Part shown: positions 20,539 to 28,801 of the stretch, piece after piece | How positions within the stretch are numbered: the stretch's first letter is position 1 | Layout: each line of letters begins with the position of its first letter | DNA from: Prosthecobacter sp. | Lineage (GTDB): Bacteria; Verrucomicrobiota; Verrucomicrobiia; Verrucomicrobiales; Verrucomicrobiaceae | Assembly (NCBI RefSeq): GCF_034366625.1 | Contig: NZ_JAXMIH010000023.1 | Coordinates: 372,001 to 436,000 of the forward strand | Direction of reading: 5' to 3' | Length of the DNA: 64,000 nt | Translations under genes and position numbers: made by a program | Notes under the pieces: generated by a model | What the model was told of the DNA's origin: nothing | The model's database searches: none | What the model saw: only the letters and a program-made list of their open reading frames with translations

Positions 20539-21222
20539 TCAATTGCATGATTCACCCAATATGGCCGTGGGCCCGGCGGCAGGAGAGGTCTGTGTTTGCA
20601 GCAGGTGCTGCAGACGGTTTGCCTCCGCCCCGTCATCCAGAAGCATTGTCCATCGGCGCTTCCACCAGAACCACCGGCAGAGGATTTCCAAACGGATGCA
20701 GGGGCTGTCATGCTCGTCCGGCATCACATGGTAATCAAACGACCAACGCAGGATTTGCCCTGGCTTCAAGGTGCCGAACCCGGACAGCCGGATACTCCCG
20801 TTCTGGAAACTCACGAAGCGGGGGGCTGCGAGGCAGGTGAACATTGCCAGCCGGATCATCCAGGTGATAAACCAGCCTGATCCTACGCTGTAAAGCCATC
20901 GCACAGGCGTGATGTGCTCTCCGCCGGCCGCTTTCCATCCCAGCATGATCATGGCCATGACAGTCACCATCACCCCTGCCGCAGTGATTTTCCCATGCAG
21001 CGTACGCGTCACTCGCTCGTATCGCGCCCAGTTCAACCGTATGGGTTGTACGAACCGGACGTTCGGGTATGACGCGCTCCTGATGGTGGCGGATTGAAGC
21101 GCCCGCCTGCGTTTTCGCTCCAAGTCTTGTTTGCGCTCATCATGCGTCACCAGCCCCGTGTGCGTCGCTCTTGGAAGCGCAACGCCCGCGAGAAGACGGC
21201 TTCCTCGGAAATATCCGTTCAT
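20539..21222 (-). CDS. Hypothetical protein with two transmembrane segments
   Basis: The 227-residue product has a basic N-terminus (many Arg/Lys to residue 75), two hydrophobic segments (about 77-97 and 108-135) and a C-terminal soluble part with FWWKRRWTMLLDDGAEA, resembling small membrane proteins with a PH-like or YcxB-like tail. I do not recognise a family with certainty. It lies 37 bp upstream of the PAS kinase and 33 bp downstream of a tiny gene, so it is probably part of the same operon and might be a membrane partner of the soluble kinase (inference). Confidence 0.7.
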   Translation of the reverse strand: MNGYFRGSRLLAGVALPRATHTGLVTHDERKQDLERKRRRALQSATIRSASYPNVRFVQPIRLNWARYERVTRTLHGKITAAGVMVTVMAMIMLGWKAAGGEHITPVRWLYSVGSGWFITWMIRLAMFTCLAAPRFVSFQNGSIRLSGFGTLKPGQILRWSFDYHVMPDEHDSPCIRLEILCRWFWWKRRWTMLLDDGAEANRLQHLLQTQTSPAAGPTAILGESCN

Positions 21223-21255
21223 GAGAACCTCCTGTCATTGGATGGAATACGGGAA

Positions 21256-21483
21256 TTATTCGTTGATCCCGCCGTGATACCAGCTCGCGACGGATCTGTA
21301 CGCCAGACGGACTCCCGCCGTCTGCTTCAACACGTCTTTTGCACCGTGGCCATTTGACGCCTCGGTGTTCCCAGTCAGGTGCTTGTGGGTGGACTGGCTG
21401 CTGGCGGACGCCGCGCTGTCTGCAATGCCCGGATCAGGTGACTCCATGGATTCCGATGCATGGGGCATGTTGGACTCGTTCAT
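21256..21483 (-). CDS. Small hypothetical protein coupled to the DUF2934 gene
   Basis: The 75-residue product starts at an ATG whose last bases form the stop of the preceding DUF2934 gene (ATGA, 21483-21480). This overlap is the main evidence that it is real. The N-terminal half is Ser/Ala/Asn-rich and acidic, and the C-terminal half has KDVLKQTAGVRLAYRSVASW. No signal peptide or known domain is seen. An ATG two codons upstream (21489) is an alternative start. Confidence 0.55.
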   Translation of the reverse strand: MNESNMPHASESMESPDPGIADSAASASSQSTHKHLTGNTEASNGHGAKDVLKQTAGVRLAYRSVASWYHGGINE

Positions 21484-21788
21484 GGCCATCCTTTCGTTGT
21501 GAGATTGAGTTCATTGCTGTGGGCAAAACCGGAGATCGTTTCTGTCTCCTTCTCCCAGAATTCCTCCAGCCTGTCAGAATCCGCCGGAGCAAAAGCCCCT
21601 CCCTGCGCCGCATAAGCCTCCATCAGCTCCTTTTCGGCATTGAGCCAGTGTTCCGGGCGCAAATGTGAGCAGCCCTCCAGCTTCCAATGTTCAAAGGCGA
21701 GGAGGGCGATTTCCTTGTCGGATGGATATGAGCCAAGGCTGGATGATTCGCACGGCGTGGTGAGCACTGGGGCATGCAGGGTGATCAT
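21480..21788 (-). CDS. DUF2934 domain protein, first gene of the kinase operon
   Basis: The 102-residue product contains a DUF2934-type helix pair: EIALLAFEHWKLEGC followed by EHWLNAEKELM. Such proteins are small, cytoplasmic and of unknown function, often in genomes with stress-response loci. The ATG at 21788 is chosen because the domain starts about 25 residues later and the longer upstream ORF would run into the divergent nucleoid-protein promoter. It appears to head a five-gene operon ending with the response regulator. Confidence 0.75.
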   Translation of the reverse strand: MITLHAPVLTTPCESSSLGSYPSDKEIALLAFEHWKLEGCSHLRPEHWLNAEKELMEAYAAQGGAFAPADSDRLEEFWEKETETISGFAHSNELNLTTKGWP

Positions 21789-22026
21789 GGTTTTGGGGGG
21801 TGAAGTGGGAAATGCGAAAGGCTGTTTTTCCGGCCAGTCTGAACAATTCCAGTTTTTTCCGCAATCAGCTCTTCCCCTGCTTGGCGCATCAGGGAAAACC
21901 CCGACGGAGCTGTCTCTGCCACCACTACTCCTGTCTTGCTCTGGCGCATGTCGGCTGCGCATAGGCGACGGTACCGTCATGAAATGCTTGGCGAATCCCA
22001 TTCCCTTTCTACCCTCCGCGCCCCGC
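21789..22026. promoter_or_regulatory. Divergent intergenic promoter region
   Basis: This 238-bp region separates the minus-strand kinase operon from the plus-strand nucleoid-protein operon and should carry both promoters. No perfect -35/-10 pair stands out to the eye and no inverted repeat long enough to name an operator. Confidence 0.4.
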
Positions 22027-23094
22027 ATGTCCGTCAAGCTCCGCCTCAACACCGCCACCGTTACCAACGTCGTCCTCGCCAAGGTCGGCAATCCTCAGCG
22101 CGAAGAGCCGCTGCAAACCTCCCGCGAAGTCTTCAAGGTCGCCGAGGAAGACCAGGAGAACCTCACCGCGCTCTTCATTAAGCCCTTCAAAGCCTGCATC
22201 GCCCATCGTTTCACGCATCACGCCTCGCTGGCTCAGCACGAGGTGAACAACTGCGCCAAAGCCATCTTTGCCGACAATGACAATCTCCTCGCCAAAGGCA
22301 TCGAGATCGCCCAGCGCCTCTACGCCAAGTCCAATCACCCCAACATCAAGGCGGGCGACCTCTGCATCGCCATGCTCAAGGAAGTTCATATCGAGGGCGA
22401 ACTGGTGAATGGCCTCTGCATCTTGAAAAGCGACAGCGTGGTGCCCTTCCTCACCATCACGCCGCGCAACGGCGACCTCCAGCTCAGCACCGAGCACGGC
22501 ATCAATCCCGACAAGATCGACAAAGGCTGCCTCATCCTCGATCACTGGGCCGAAAAAGGCTACTACGTCCTCACCTTCGACCGCAGCGGCAGCGATTCAC
22601 GCTTCTGGGTCCGCGAATTCCTCGGCGTGGAGGCCGTGCCCGACGCCGCCTTCCTCACCAACGCCTACGCGAAGATGGCCGTCTCCTTCCTCGAAGAACA
22701 AAAGTCCACCGATGACGACACGCCGCCCTGGGAAACCGCGAACGCCGCCAAAGACGCGCTCGACTACTTCGAAGACCGTGAAAAATTCGAGCTGCAGGAG
22801 TTTGAGCGTGATGTGCTCAAAGATCCCGAAACCATCGCCCAATTCGGCGAGCACCGCGCCCGCATCGAAGAAGAGCAAGGCCAGTCCTTGGAGACCAGCT
22901 TCGAGATTTCCAAGAAAGACCTCACCAAGGCCAGAAAACGCATCGCCGCCGTCCTCCGCCTCGACACCGGCGTCGAAATCCACATCAAGCCCGGCAGCAG
23001 CGACACCGATCCCCAGATCGAACGCGGCTACGATGACAAGAAGGGCATGAAGTTCGTGAAGGTCTATTACAACAAGGACATCAGCGCGAACTGA
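22027..23094 (+). CDS. Nucleoid-associated protein, NdpA/YejK (NA37) family
   Basis: The 355-residue product matches the family length. The N-terminal half carries FKVAEEDQENLTALFIKPF and the HEVNNCAKAIFADND region. The middle has AGDLCIAMLKEVHIEGELVNGLCILKS, typical of NA37 proteins (family pattern GDLLVV..., beta strands binding the nucleoid). The C-terminal third is charged, with DRGSD, GVEIHIKPGS. The ATG at 22027 is preferred over 21640, which would run backwards into the intergenic region. A SUI1-family gene follows 15 bp downstream. Confidence 0.85.
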   Translation: MSVKLRLNTATVTNVVLAKVGNPQREEPLQTSREVFKVAEEDQENLTALFIKPFKACIAHRFTHHASLAQHEVNNCAKAIFADNDNLLAKGIEIAQRLYAKSNHPNIKAGDLCIAMLKEVHIEGELVNGLCILKSDSVVPFLTITPRNGDLQLSTEHGINPDKIDKGCLILDHWAEKGYYVLTFDRSGSDSRFWVREFLGVEAVPDAAFLTNAYAKMAVSFLEEQKSTDDDTPPWETANAAKDALDYFEDREKFELQEFERDVLKDPETIAQFGEHRARIEEEQGQSLETSFEISKKDLTKARKRIAAVLRLDTGVEIHIKPGSSDTDPQIERGYDDKKGMKFVKVYYNKDISAN

Positions 23095-23109
23095 GTCATT
23101 TTAGGCGCC

Positions 23110-23397
23110 ATGAATCCGAACGCCGATCCTGATTCCCCGCAGCGACTCTGGAAAATGGGGCGCGTCGTCCTCCAGCGCGAGACTGCGCATCGCGGCGGCA
23201 AAACAGTCATCGTCATCAAGGACTTCGCCACGCACCTGCCGGTGTCTGTCATCGAAACCATCGCCAAACGCGTCCGCGCTGCCTGCGGTTGTGGCGGCAC
23301 GGTGAGGGACAAACGCATCGAGATTCAAGGCGATCAGGCCGCCAAGGTGCGTGCTGTGCTCGAGGCGGAAGGTTTTGAAGTGCGCGGTGTGAAGTGA
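23110..23397 (+). CDS. SUI1/eIF1-family translation factor (YciH-like)
   Basis: The 95-residue product contains the SUI1 core: VVLQRETAHRGGKTVIVIKDF, then the CGCGGTVRDKRIEIQGDQ segment and a C-terminal helix ending in EAEGFEVRGVK. In E. coli YciH affects start-site fidelity under stress. It lies 15 bp after the nucleoid-protein gene, so the two are probably cotranscribed. Downstream, an imperfect hairpin (ATGAAATGGCG / CGCCATTCAT, 23424-23458) may end transcription from both converging sides. Confidence 0.9.
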   Translation: MNPNADPDSPQRLWKMGRVVLQRETAHRGGKTVIVIKDFATHLPVSVIETIAKRVRAACGCGGTVRDKRIEIQGDQAAKVRAVLEAEGFEVRGVK

Positions 23398-23488
23398 TCC
23401 CATGTGTTTTTCGCCCCGAAAATGAAATGGCGACTGGTTTCCCGGCCGCCATTCATCGCACTGGATGCGGAGTGATGAGTTGAAGCGC

Positions 23489-23698
23489 TTACTTGATCTT
23501 GCCCGCGTATTTTTTTGGATCGGCTTTGAATTCTTTGAAGCACTTGCCACTGCAGAAGCCCACTTCCTTGCCTTCGTAGGTGGTCTTGCAGTTCGGAATG
23601 ATTGGCTTGCCGGTGACCGGGCAGCACTTGTTGACGGGATCGGCTCCAGCGATCCCGGCGGCGAAACTGAGGGCGAGGATGGTAAGCAATGATTTCAT
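23489..23698 (-). CDS. Exported YHS-like metal-binding protein
   Basis: The 69-residue product has a signal peptide (MKSLLTILALSFAAGIAGA) and a short YHS-type domain with CCPVTGKPI, CKTTYEGKEVGFCSGKC and DPKKYAGKI. YHS domains bind metal, often near copper or heavy-metal systems. No metal transport gene is adjacent. The ATG at 23698 opens the signal peptide; the longer start at 23749 adds no plausible sequence. Confidence 0.8.
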   Translation of the reverse strand: MKSLLTILALSFAAGIAGADPVNKCCPVTGKPIIPNCKTTYEGKEVGFCSGKCFKEFKADPKKYAGKIK

Positions 23699-23866
23699 GG
23701 CAGTCGGTGTTGGTTTGATGGGTGTAAGAGCGTGACCATGCCCATTCATTGGGCAAGAATGTCACGAATGACAAAACGCATTTCCTTCCGGGACGGCCTG
23801 TGCCGATCTTGTGTGAGAGTGCGCGGAAAATGCGCGCTCAGTCCGGGCGAAAGCATACGACCGGAG

Positions 23867-24892
23867 TCATCCACGCACGGCTCGCAGGGCATGGCGCAGG
23901 ATGCGTTCGATGAGCTGAGGATACGACAGCCCGGCCTTCAGTGCGGATAGCGCGAAGTCCTCGTCGGAGGCAAGAATCGGATTCGGATTGGCCTCGATGA
24001 AATAGACCTTGTTGTCCTCAGTCAGGCGCAGGTCCATGCGTGCGTATCCGTCGAGCGTGAGCAGGCGGTAGATGCGTTTGCAGGTCTGCTGGATGTCGCG
24101 CACCACGGCTGGATCGAGATCCTCGGCGAACTGGTTCTTGAGACCCCAGCGTTCGCGATATTCATCGTCCCACTTGGCTTTGAAGGTGGCTATCTTGGGC
24201 TCGTCGGGCGGCACCTCCTTGAACACCAGCTCGCGAATCGGGAACTCATCCAGTCGGAGATTGCCGATCAGGCTCACATACAGCTCGCGCCCGTGGATGT
24301 ATTCCTCGGCGATGACGTCATTGGCATACTTGTCGTGGATGAACTGCACGCGCTCCTTGAACTGCTCGTCGTTGGACACAAACGATGCCTGGGAGATGCC
24401 GAGAGATGCCTCTTCCTTGAGCGGTTTGATGAGGATGGGAAAGCGCAGCTTTGCCGGACGCGCGATGCGTCGCCCTCGTGCGATGACCACAAAGGCGGGT
24501 GTGCGGATGCGATGATAGCTGAGGATTTTTTTCGAGATGCCCTTGTGCTTGCACAGCGTGAGCCCGGTCGAGCCGCAGCCGGTGAACGGCACGCCGTTCA
24601 TCTCGAGAAACGAAACGATGTTCTGGTCAAAAGCACGGTTGTTCTTGAACTGATCGGCCAGATTGAAGATCACATCCGGCTGGAAGCTCTGCAGCTTCTG
24701 CTGCAGCAGGTCGAGATCATCGAAAATGGCAAGATACTCCGTCGTGTGGCCCAGTTCACGCAGCGCATTCAGCACATGGACCTCGGTCTTCCAGTCCTCC
24801 GTCAAAAACTCCTCACTTAGATCCTGGTCGAGTGTTGTTGGCGCGATGGCGTCGAACAGCGCGAGGACTTTGAGCTTTTTTTTCGGCGTCAT
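23867..24892 (-). CDS. ATP-grasp (D-Ala-D-Ala ligase-like) protein
   Basis: The 341-residue product shows an N-terminal NAD-like domain, the ATP-binding lysines and small loop (PILIKPLKEEASLGIS), EEYIHGRELYVSLIG, and the metal-binding end ARMDLRLTED with FIEANPNPIL. These are the hallmarks of carboxylate-amine ligases of the Ddl type. It is probably not the main peptidoglycan Ddl, because its start overlaps the stop of an upstream metallopeptidase gene (TAATG, 24894-24890), which suggests a dedicated two-gene function. A ligase forming a peptide bond that its partner cleaves or matures is possible (inference). Confidence 0.88.
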   Translation of the reverse strand: MTPKKKLKVLALFDAIAPTTLDQDLSEEFLTEDWKTEVHVLNALRELGHTTEYLAIFDDLDLLQQKLQSFQPDVIFNLADQFKNNRAFDQNIVSFLEMNGVPFTGCGSTGLTLCKHKGISKKILSYHRIRTPAFVVIARGRRIARPAKLRFPILIKPLKEEASLGISQASFVSNDEQFKERVQFIHDKYANDVIAEEYIHGRELYVSLIGNLRLDEFPIRELVFKEVPPDEPKIATFKAKWDDEYRERWGLKNQFAEDLDPAVVRDIQQTCKRIYRLLTLDGYARMDLRLTEDNKVYFIEANPNPILASDEDFALSALKAGLSYPQLIERILRHALRAVRG

Positions 24893-25920
24893 TACTTGGT
24901 GCGTTTGAATTTGCCGGTAAACAGATAGTTCATCACCAGCGTGGTCACGTAGGCGGACACGCGCAGGTCCAGTTGGGCATCGTCGTGCTTCACATGGAGG
25001 TCGAGCTGGTTGCAGCGCTCGATGAGGCGCGTGAGCAGCTTGTTCACGCGGTATTTGTTTTCGTTGGTCCACTGGCAGACCGACTCCATCAACACCCGGC
25101 GCCGGTGGCGCAGATGCACGGATGCTTTCACACGCCCTGCGACTTCCGGCCCGGCGGCAAACAGATGGCGCAGGTCGTTGTCGTAGAAATCGGGATACGA
25201 GTCCTCGTAGAGCTTGCGCTTCTTCGCGTAGTGCGTCTTGAGCTTGATGTTGAGGAAATCGTAATCCTTCACGTGATACTCCGGCTGATGCACCGGCGGT
25301 TTGCCCGCAAGCGAGCGCATCAGTTCATCCACGTATTCGAGTTTCGGCAATGCCCCCCAGTCTTTGTAGCGCTCGCGCCAGTCGAGTCCAGGTGTGAGCC
25401 ATACGGCGAAGGTTTCCGCGAAATCTTCATCAGGATGACTCTGCGCATACCAGTCGTCGAGATGCACGACATACGAACGGCTGTAAGGTCGCGGGCGGTA
25501 GAAGTCGGTCTCCTCCGTCGAAGCCAGCCCGAAAGTCTGCTGCCAGCGCTTCTTTTTGTAGAGCTGATAGGCGTAGGAGTAGGCGTGCCCGGCCTCGTGT
25601 CGCATGAGTTTCATGAACCACTCGGGCGTTTCGCCTTCGACTTCGAGAATCATCTTCCGCTCCAGCTTGCGCAGCCGGTCATTCACCAGGAAAAAAGGGA
25701 TGAAGATCGCCGGAATGCCCACCGGCACGAACCACTCATCTCCCACATGACACGGAGGAAGAAAAACCAGGCCTTTCGCGGAAAGTTCGTCATAAAGCTG
25801 CTGGATCAGCGGCTGTAATTCCGTCGCTTCGAGCTTCAACCCGAGATGGGAGATTTTTTTCTCCAGCAGCTCATCGTCGCCGAGCGCGGCCCATGTGGCG
25901 GGTTCCATGGGCCCGACCAT
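24892..25920 (-). CDS. Putative zinc metallopeptidase coupled to ATP-grasp gene
   Basis: The 342-residue product has an HExxH zinc motif in MRHEAGHAYSYAYQLY and a plausible third ligand Glu in DEDFAETFAVWLTP about 60 residues later. It has no signal peptide. This matches a family of uncharacterised zinc-binding metallopeptidases often found beside ATP-grasp ligases in Verrucomicrobia and other phyla (recalled, not searched). Two in-frame starts are close (25920 and 25908). I use 25920. The C-terminal third is basic (KASVHLRHRRRVL) and might bind nucleic acid or an acidic partner. Confidence 0.8.
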   Translation of the reverse strand: MVGPMEPATWAALGDDELLEKKISHLGLKLEATELQPLIQQLYDELSAKGLVFLPPCHVGDEWFVPVGIPAIFIPFFLVNDRLRKLERKMILEVEGETPEWFMKLMRHEAGHAYSYAYQLYKKKRWQQTFGLASTEETDFYRPRPYSRSYVVHLDDWYAQSHPDEDFAETFAVWLTPGLDWRERYKDWGALPKLEYVDELMRSLAGKPPVHQPEYHVKDYDFLNIKLKTHYAKKRKLYEDSYPDFYDNDLRHLFAAGPEVAGRVKASVHLRHRRRVLMESVCQWTNENKYRVNKLLTRLIERCNQLDLHVKHDDAQLDLRVSAYVTTLVMNYLFTGKFKRTK

Positions 25921-26022
25921 AACACGCGCATGCCAACGTGCGCAAGGTTTGTGAAGGGCAGGGGGGCGGTCAATCCCGATTCCGCGCTTGCTGCATGTGC
26001 GGTTCCGCCGTTGCATGGCGGC

Positions 26023-26352
26023 ATGTTCCCTTACATCGCACTCGCTGAAGACAAACCGTGGCAGCCGGGGCCATATGAAGGCGTCGAGCTGAAGATCCTG
26101 CACAAGAACGAATCGACCGGTGGCGTGGTGGTGCTGCGGAAGTTTCACGCAGGCAAAACCATCCCGGCTCACACGCATCCTGTGGCCAATGAATGGGCCT
26201 GGATCCTCTCCGGCGAATGGGAGGAAAGCGACATCGCTTACACTCCAGGCACCTTGTTCTTCGCCCCGAAAGGCGTGCAGCACGGACCACATGTGGCGAA
26301 GACAGAAGTCGTCAGCCTGACGATGTTCGACGGGCCGCTGACGATAGCGTGA
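26023..26352 (+). CDS. Small cupin-domain protein
   Basis: The 109-residue product contains a cupin barrel: PAHTHPVANEWAWILSGEWEE supplies the two His and Glu metal ligands of motif 1, and FFAPKGVQHGPHVAKTE supplies a His of motif 2. It could be an ectoine-synthase-like, ChrR-like or dioxygenase-like protein; substrate not predictable. It is divergent from the metallopeptidase gene (103 bp apart) and its stop abuts the stop of the convergent methyltransferase gene. Confidence 0.85.
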   Translation: MFPYIALAEDKPWQPGPYEGVELKILHKNESTGGVVVLRKFHAGKTIPAHTHPVANEWAWILSGEWEESDIAYTPGTLFFAPKGVQHGPHVAKTEVVSLTMFDGPLTIA

Positions 26353-27120
26353 TCAGCGGCCCACATGCAGGCGCGTGTCATATTCAAAGCAAACCTGCCC
26401 TGAAGTCTGATGCGCGTCGAAGATGTGCCGCAGTTCGACGATCATCTCGTCATGGCGTGACTGGCCTTCGGCGGGAGCGTAGGAACTGGAAAGAAGACGA
26501 CCTTTGAGTCCCTCAAAGTCGAAGTGCTGCTCGTTGGCAAACGCATGCGTGGCATACGGGCCGATGAAGAAGCATCTCAATTCGCCAGCGTCGGTGTTTT
26601 CATGTCGCACCTTGGTGTAATCCGTCGCGAAAGTGAGCAGCAACTGCTCGTAGGCACGCAGGAACGGAGTGGCGTCGAGCTTGCGTTCGTTCCAGATGAG
26701 CGCCACTTGCCCGGCGGGCTTCAAAATGCGGGTGAACTCGACGCGAGTCTCGGGCGTGTTGAACCAATGAAACGCCTGCGCGGCAACAATGAGATCAACG
26801 CTGTGGTCCGGCAGTGTTGTTGCCTGCGCACTGCCGTTCACGCTGTGAAAACCGCCATGATGGCTGAGAAGACGCTCAGCGGCCTCGCGCATCTCGCGAT
26901 TCGGCTCCACGGCATGCACGGTGCAGCCAGCGCGCAAAAACAACTCCGCTGAAATGCCGGTGCCAGAGCCGATGTCGGCGATGACTGACTGCGGAGTGAG
27001 TCCGGACTCGCGTTGCAACATCGTGGTGATTTCCTGCGGGTAGCGCGGACGGTAGCGCACGTAATTCTCCACACGATCCGAGAAACGCTGTTCGGGAGAC
27101 GGTGAGGTGGGGACATTCAT
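26353..27120 (-). CDS. Class I SAM-dependent methyltransferase
   Basis: The 255-residue product has motif I ADIGSGTGISAELFLRAGC, motif II acidic Glu in VHAVEPNREMREAA, and the motif DLIVAAQAFHWF typical of UbiE/COQ5-like Methyltransf_11 proteins. Substrate is not visible. Its stop codon abuts that of the cupin gene. The start is divergent from fabV with 79 bp between, enough for promoters only. Confidence 0.9.
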   Translation of the reverse strand: MNVPTSPSPEQRFSDRVENYVRYRPRYPQEITTMLQRESGLTPQSVIADIGSGTGISAELFLRAGCTVHAVEPNREMREAAERLLSHHGGFHSVNGSAQATTLPDHSVDLIVAAQAFHWFNTPETRVEFTRILKPAGQVALIWNERKLDATPFLRAYEQLLLTFATDYTKVRHENTDAGELRCFFIGPYATHAFANEQHFDFEGLKGRLLSSSYAPAEGQSRHDEMIVELRHIFDAHQTSGQVCFEYDTRLHVGR

Positions 27121-27199
27121 GCGCCCATGATGTCGGAGGCGGGCCGGGAAAACAAGTTGCCAGCCCCCTCGCGGCTGCTAACGCTCAAATCATCCAACT

Positions 27200-28393
27200 A
27201 TGATCGTCGCCCCTAAAATTCGTGGATTCATCTGCACCACCGCGCATCCCACCGGTTGTGCCAAACACATCGCTGACCAGATTGCCGTCGTCAAAGGACG
27301 CGGCCCCATCGCCAACGGACCGAAGAAGGTGCTCGTGATCGGTTCTTCCACCGGCTACGGCCTGTCCTCGCGCATCGCGGCGGCATTTGGCTCGAACGCG
27401 GCCACCATCGGCGTGTTCTTTGAAAAACCCGCCGAGGCCGATCGCTGCGGCACCACGGGCTGGTACAACTCCGCCGCTTTCGAAAACGAGGCCAAGGCCG
27501 CCGGATTGTATGCACGCTCGTTCAACGGCGACGCTTTCTCGGATGCGATGAAGACCGAAGTCATCGAAGCGATCAAAAAAGACCTCGGACAGGTCGATTG
27601 CGTCATCTACAGCCTCGCCTCCCCACGCCGCACGCATCCGAAGACTGGAGAGGTCTTCAAGTCGGTGCTCAAGCCCATCGGCAGTTCATCTTACACGAAC
27701 AAGAATCTCAACACCGGCACAGGCGTGGTCAATGAAGTGACCATCGAGCCTGCCAACGACGACGAGATCACCCAAACTGTGGCTGTCATGGGCGGTGAAG
27801 ATTGGGAGATGTGGATCGATGCCCTGCTTGGCGCGGGAGTTCTCGCCGACGGTGTGCAAACCGTGGCCTACAGTTACATCGGCCCTGAAGTGACCTGGCC
27901 GATCTACAAGAACGGCACCATCGGCCGCGCCAAGGAAGACTTGGAGCGCGTGCAGCGTGTGCTCGACACCAAACTGGCCACCATCAAGGGCAAGGCCTGG
28001 GTTTCCGTGAACAAGGCGCTTGTTACACAGGCCAGTTCCGCGATTCCCGTGGTGCCGCTGTACATTTCGTTGCTCTACAAGGTTATGAAGGCCGAGGGCA
28101 CGCATGAGGATTGCATCGAGCAGATGGACCGCCTCTTCCGCGAGCGGCTCTACAACGGCAATCCGCAGCCCGATGAAGCCGGACGCATTCGTGTCGATGA
28201 CTGGGAAATGGCTCCCGCTGTTCAAGCACTCGTCGGCAAACGCTGGGCCGAGGTGAACACCGAAAACTTTGCCGAACTCGGCGACTTCGAAGGCTACCAG
28301 TCCAGCTTCCTGCGCCTCTTTGGCTTCGGCCTCGCAGGCGTGGACTACAATGCCGATGTCGATGTGAATGTCCGCGTGCCATCGCTGGCGTAA
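27200..28393 (+). CDS. fabV: Enoyl-ACP reductase FabV / trans-2-enoyl-CoA reductase
   Basis: The 397-residue product matches FabV length. It contains the NAD-binding region [21 protein letters not shown], the catalytic Tyr in the conserved [18 protein letters not shown] stretch (FabV proteins use Y-x8-K) and the following Lys. It reduces the enoyl double bond in the last step of fatty-acid elongation. FabV is resistant to triclosan in other bacteria (known of the family). The gene stands alone, with 7 bp to the convergent VOC gene. Confidence 0.96.
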   Translation: MIVAPKIRGFICTTAHPTGCAKHIADQIAVVKGRGPIANGPKKVLVIGSSTGYGLSSRIAAAFGSNAATIGVFFEKPAEADRCGTTGWYNSAAFENEAKAAGLYARSFNGDAFSDAMKTEVIEAIKKDLGQVDCVIYSLASPRRTHPKTGEVFKSVLKPIGSSSYTNKNLNTGTGVVNEVTIEPANDDEITQTVAVMGGEDWEMWIDALLGAGVLADGVQTVAYSYIGPEVTWPIYKNGTIGRAKEDLERVQRVLDTKLATIKGKAWVSVNKALVTQASSAIPVVPLYISLLYKVMKAEGTHEDCIEQMDRLFRERLYNGNPQPDEAGRIRVDDWEMAPAVQALVGKRWAEVNTENFAELGDFEGYQSSFLRLFGFGLAGVDYNADVDVNVRVPSLA

Positions 28394-28400
28394 ACCATGA

Positions 28401-28751
28401 TCAGTGCGTGCGTTTGCGCGTGAGCATGATTTCGTTGCCCTCGGTGTCCACGCACATCGCCAGATGCGGCGGTTCGCCGTTTTCGGGCTGAGGCTCACGC
28501 GTGAGCTGACCGCCTGCGGCGACGATTTCACGCGCGCCTTCGATCACATCAGGCACTTGGAAGCTCAATCCGGTCCAGGTGCGGTTGCCTTCGCCGCCGC
28601 CATGGATGCCGATGATGCCGTCGCAGATGGACACCTCGCTGATGATGTCGTTCTGCTTGAGGATGGTGCCGCCAAAGACCTGTGCGTAAAAATTCACGGC
28701 GCGGTTCATGTCGGCGGCCCAGATGACGTATTTGAGGCGTTCTACTTTCAT
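28401..28751 (-). CDS. VOC-family (glyoxalase-like) protein
   Basis: The 116-residue product (start at 28751 after AGGA 5 nt upstream) has the VOC fold signature: LKYVIWAADMNRAVNFYAQ with the typical beta-alpha start, and PHLAMCVDTEGNEIML at the end. Metal ligands His/Glu are only partly evident. Family members include glyoxalases, dioxygenases and resistance proteins, so substrate is unknown. An alternative start at 28769 adds six residues. Confidence 0.85.
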   Translation of the reverse strand: MKVERLKYVIWAADMNRAVNFYAQVFGGTILKQNDIISEVSICDGIIGIHGGGEGNRTWTGLSFQVPDVIEGAREIVAAGGQLTREPQPENGEPPHLAMCVDTEGNEIMLTRKRTH

Positions 28752-28801
28752 GTTCCTCGTCTGTGCCACAGTTCAGACGACGAGGACAGCGAATCCTCCA
28801 C

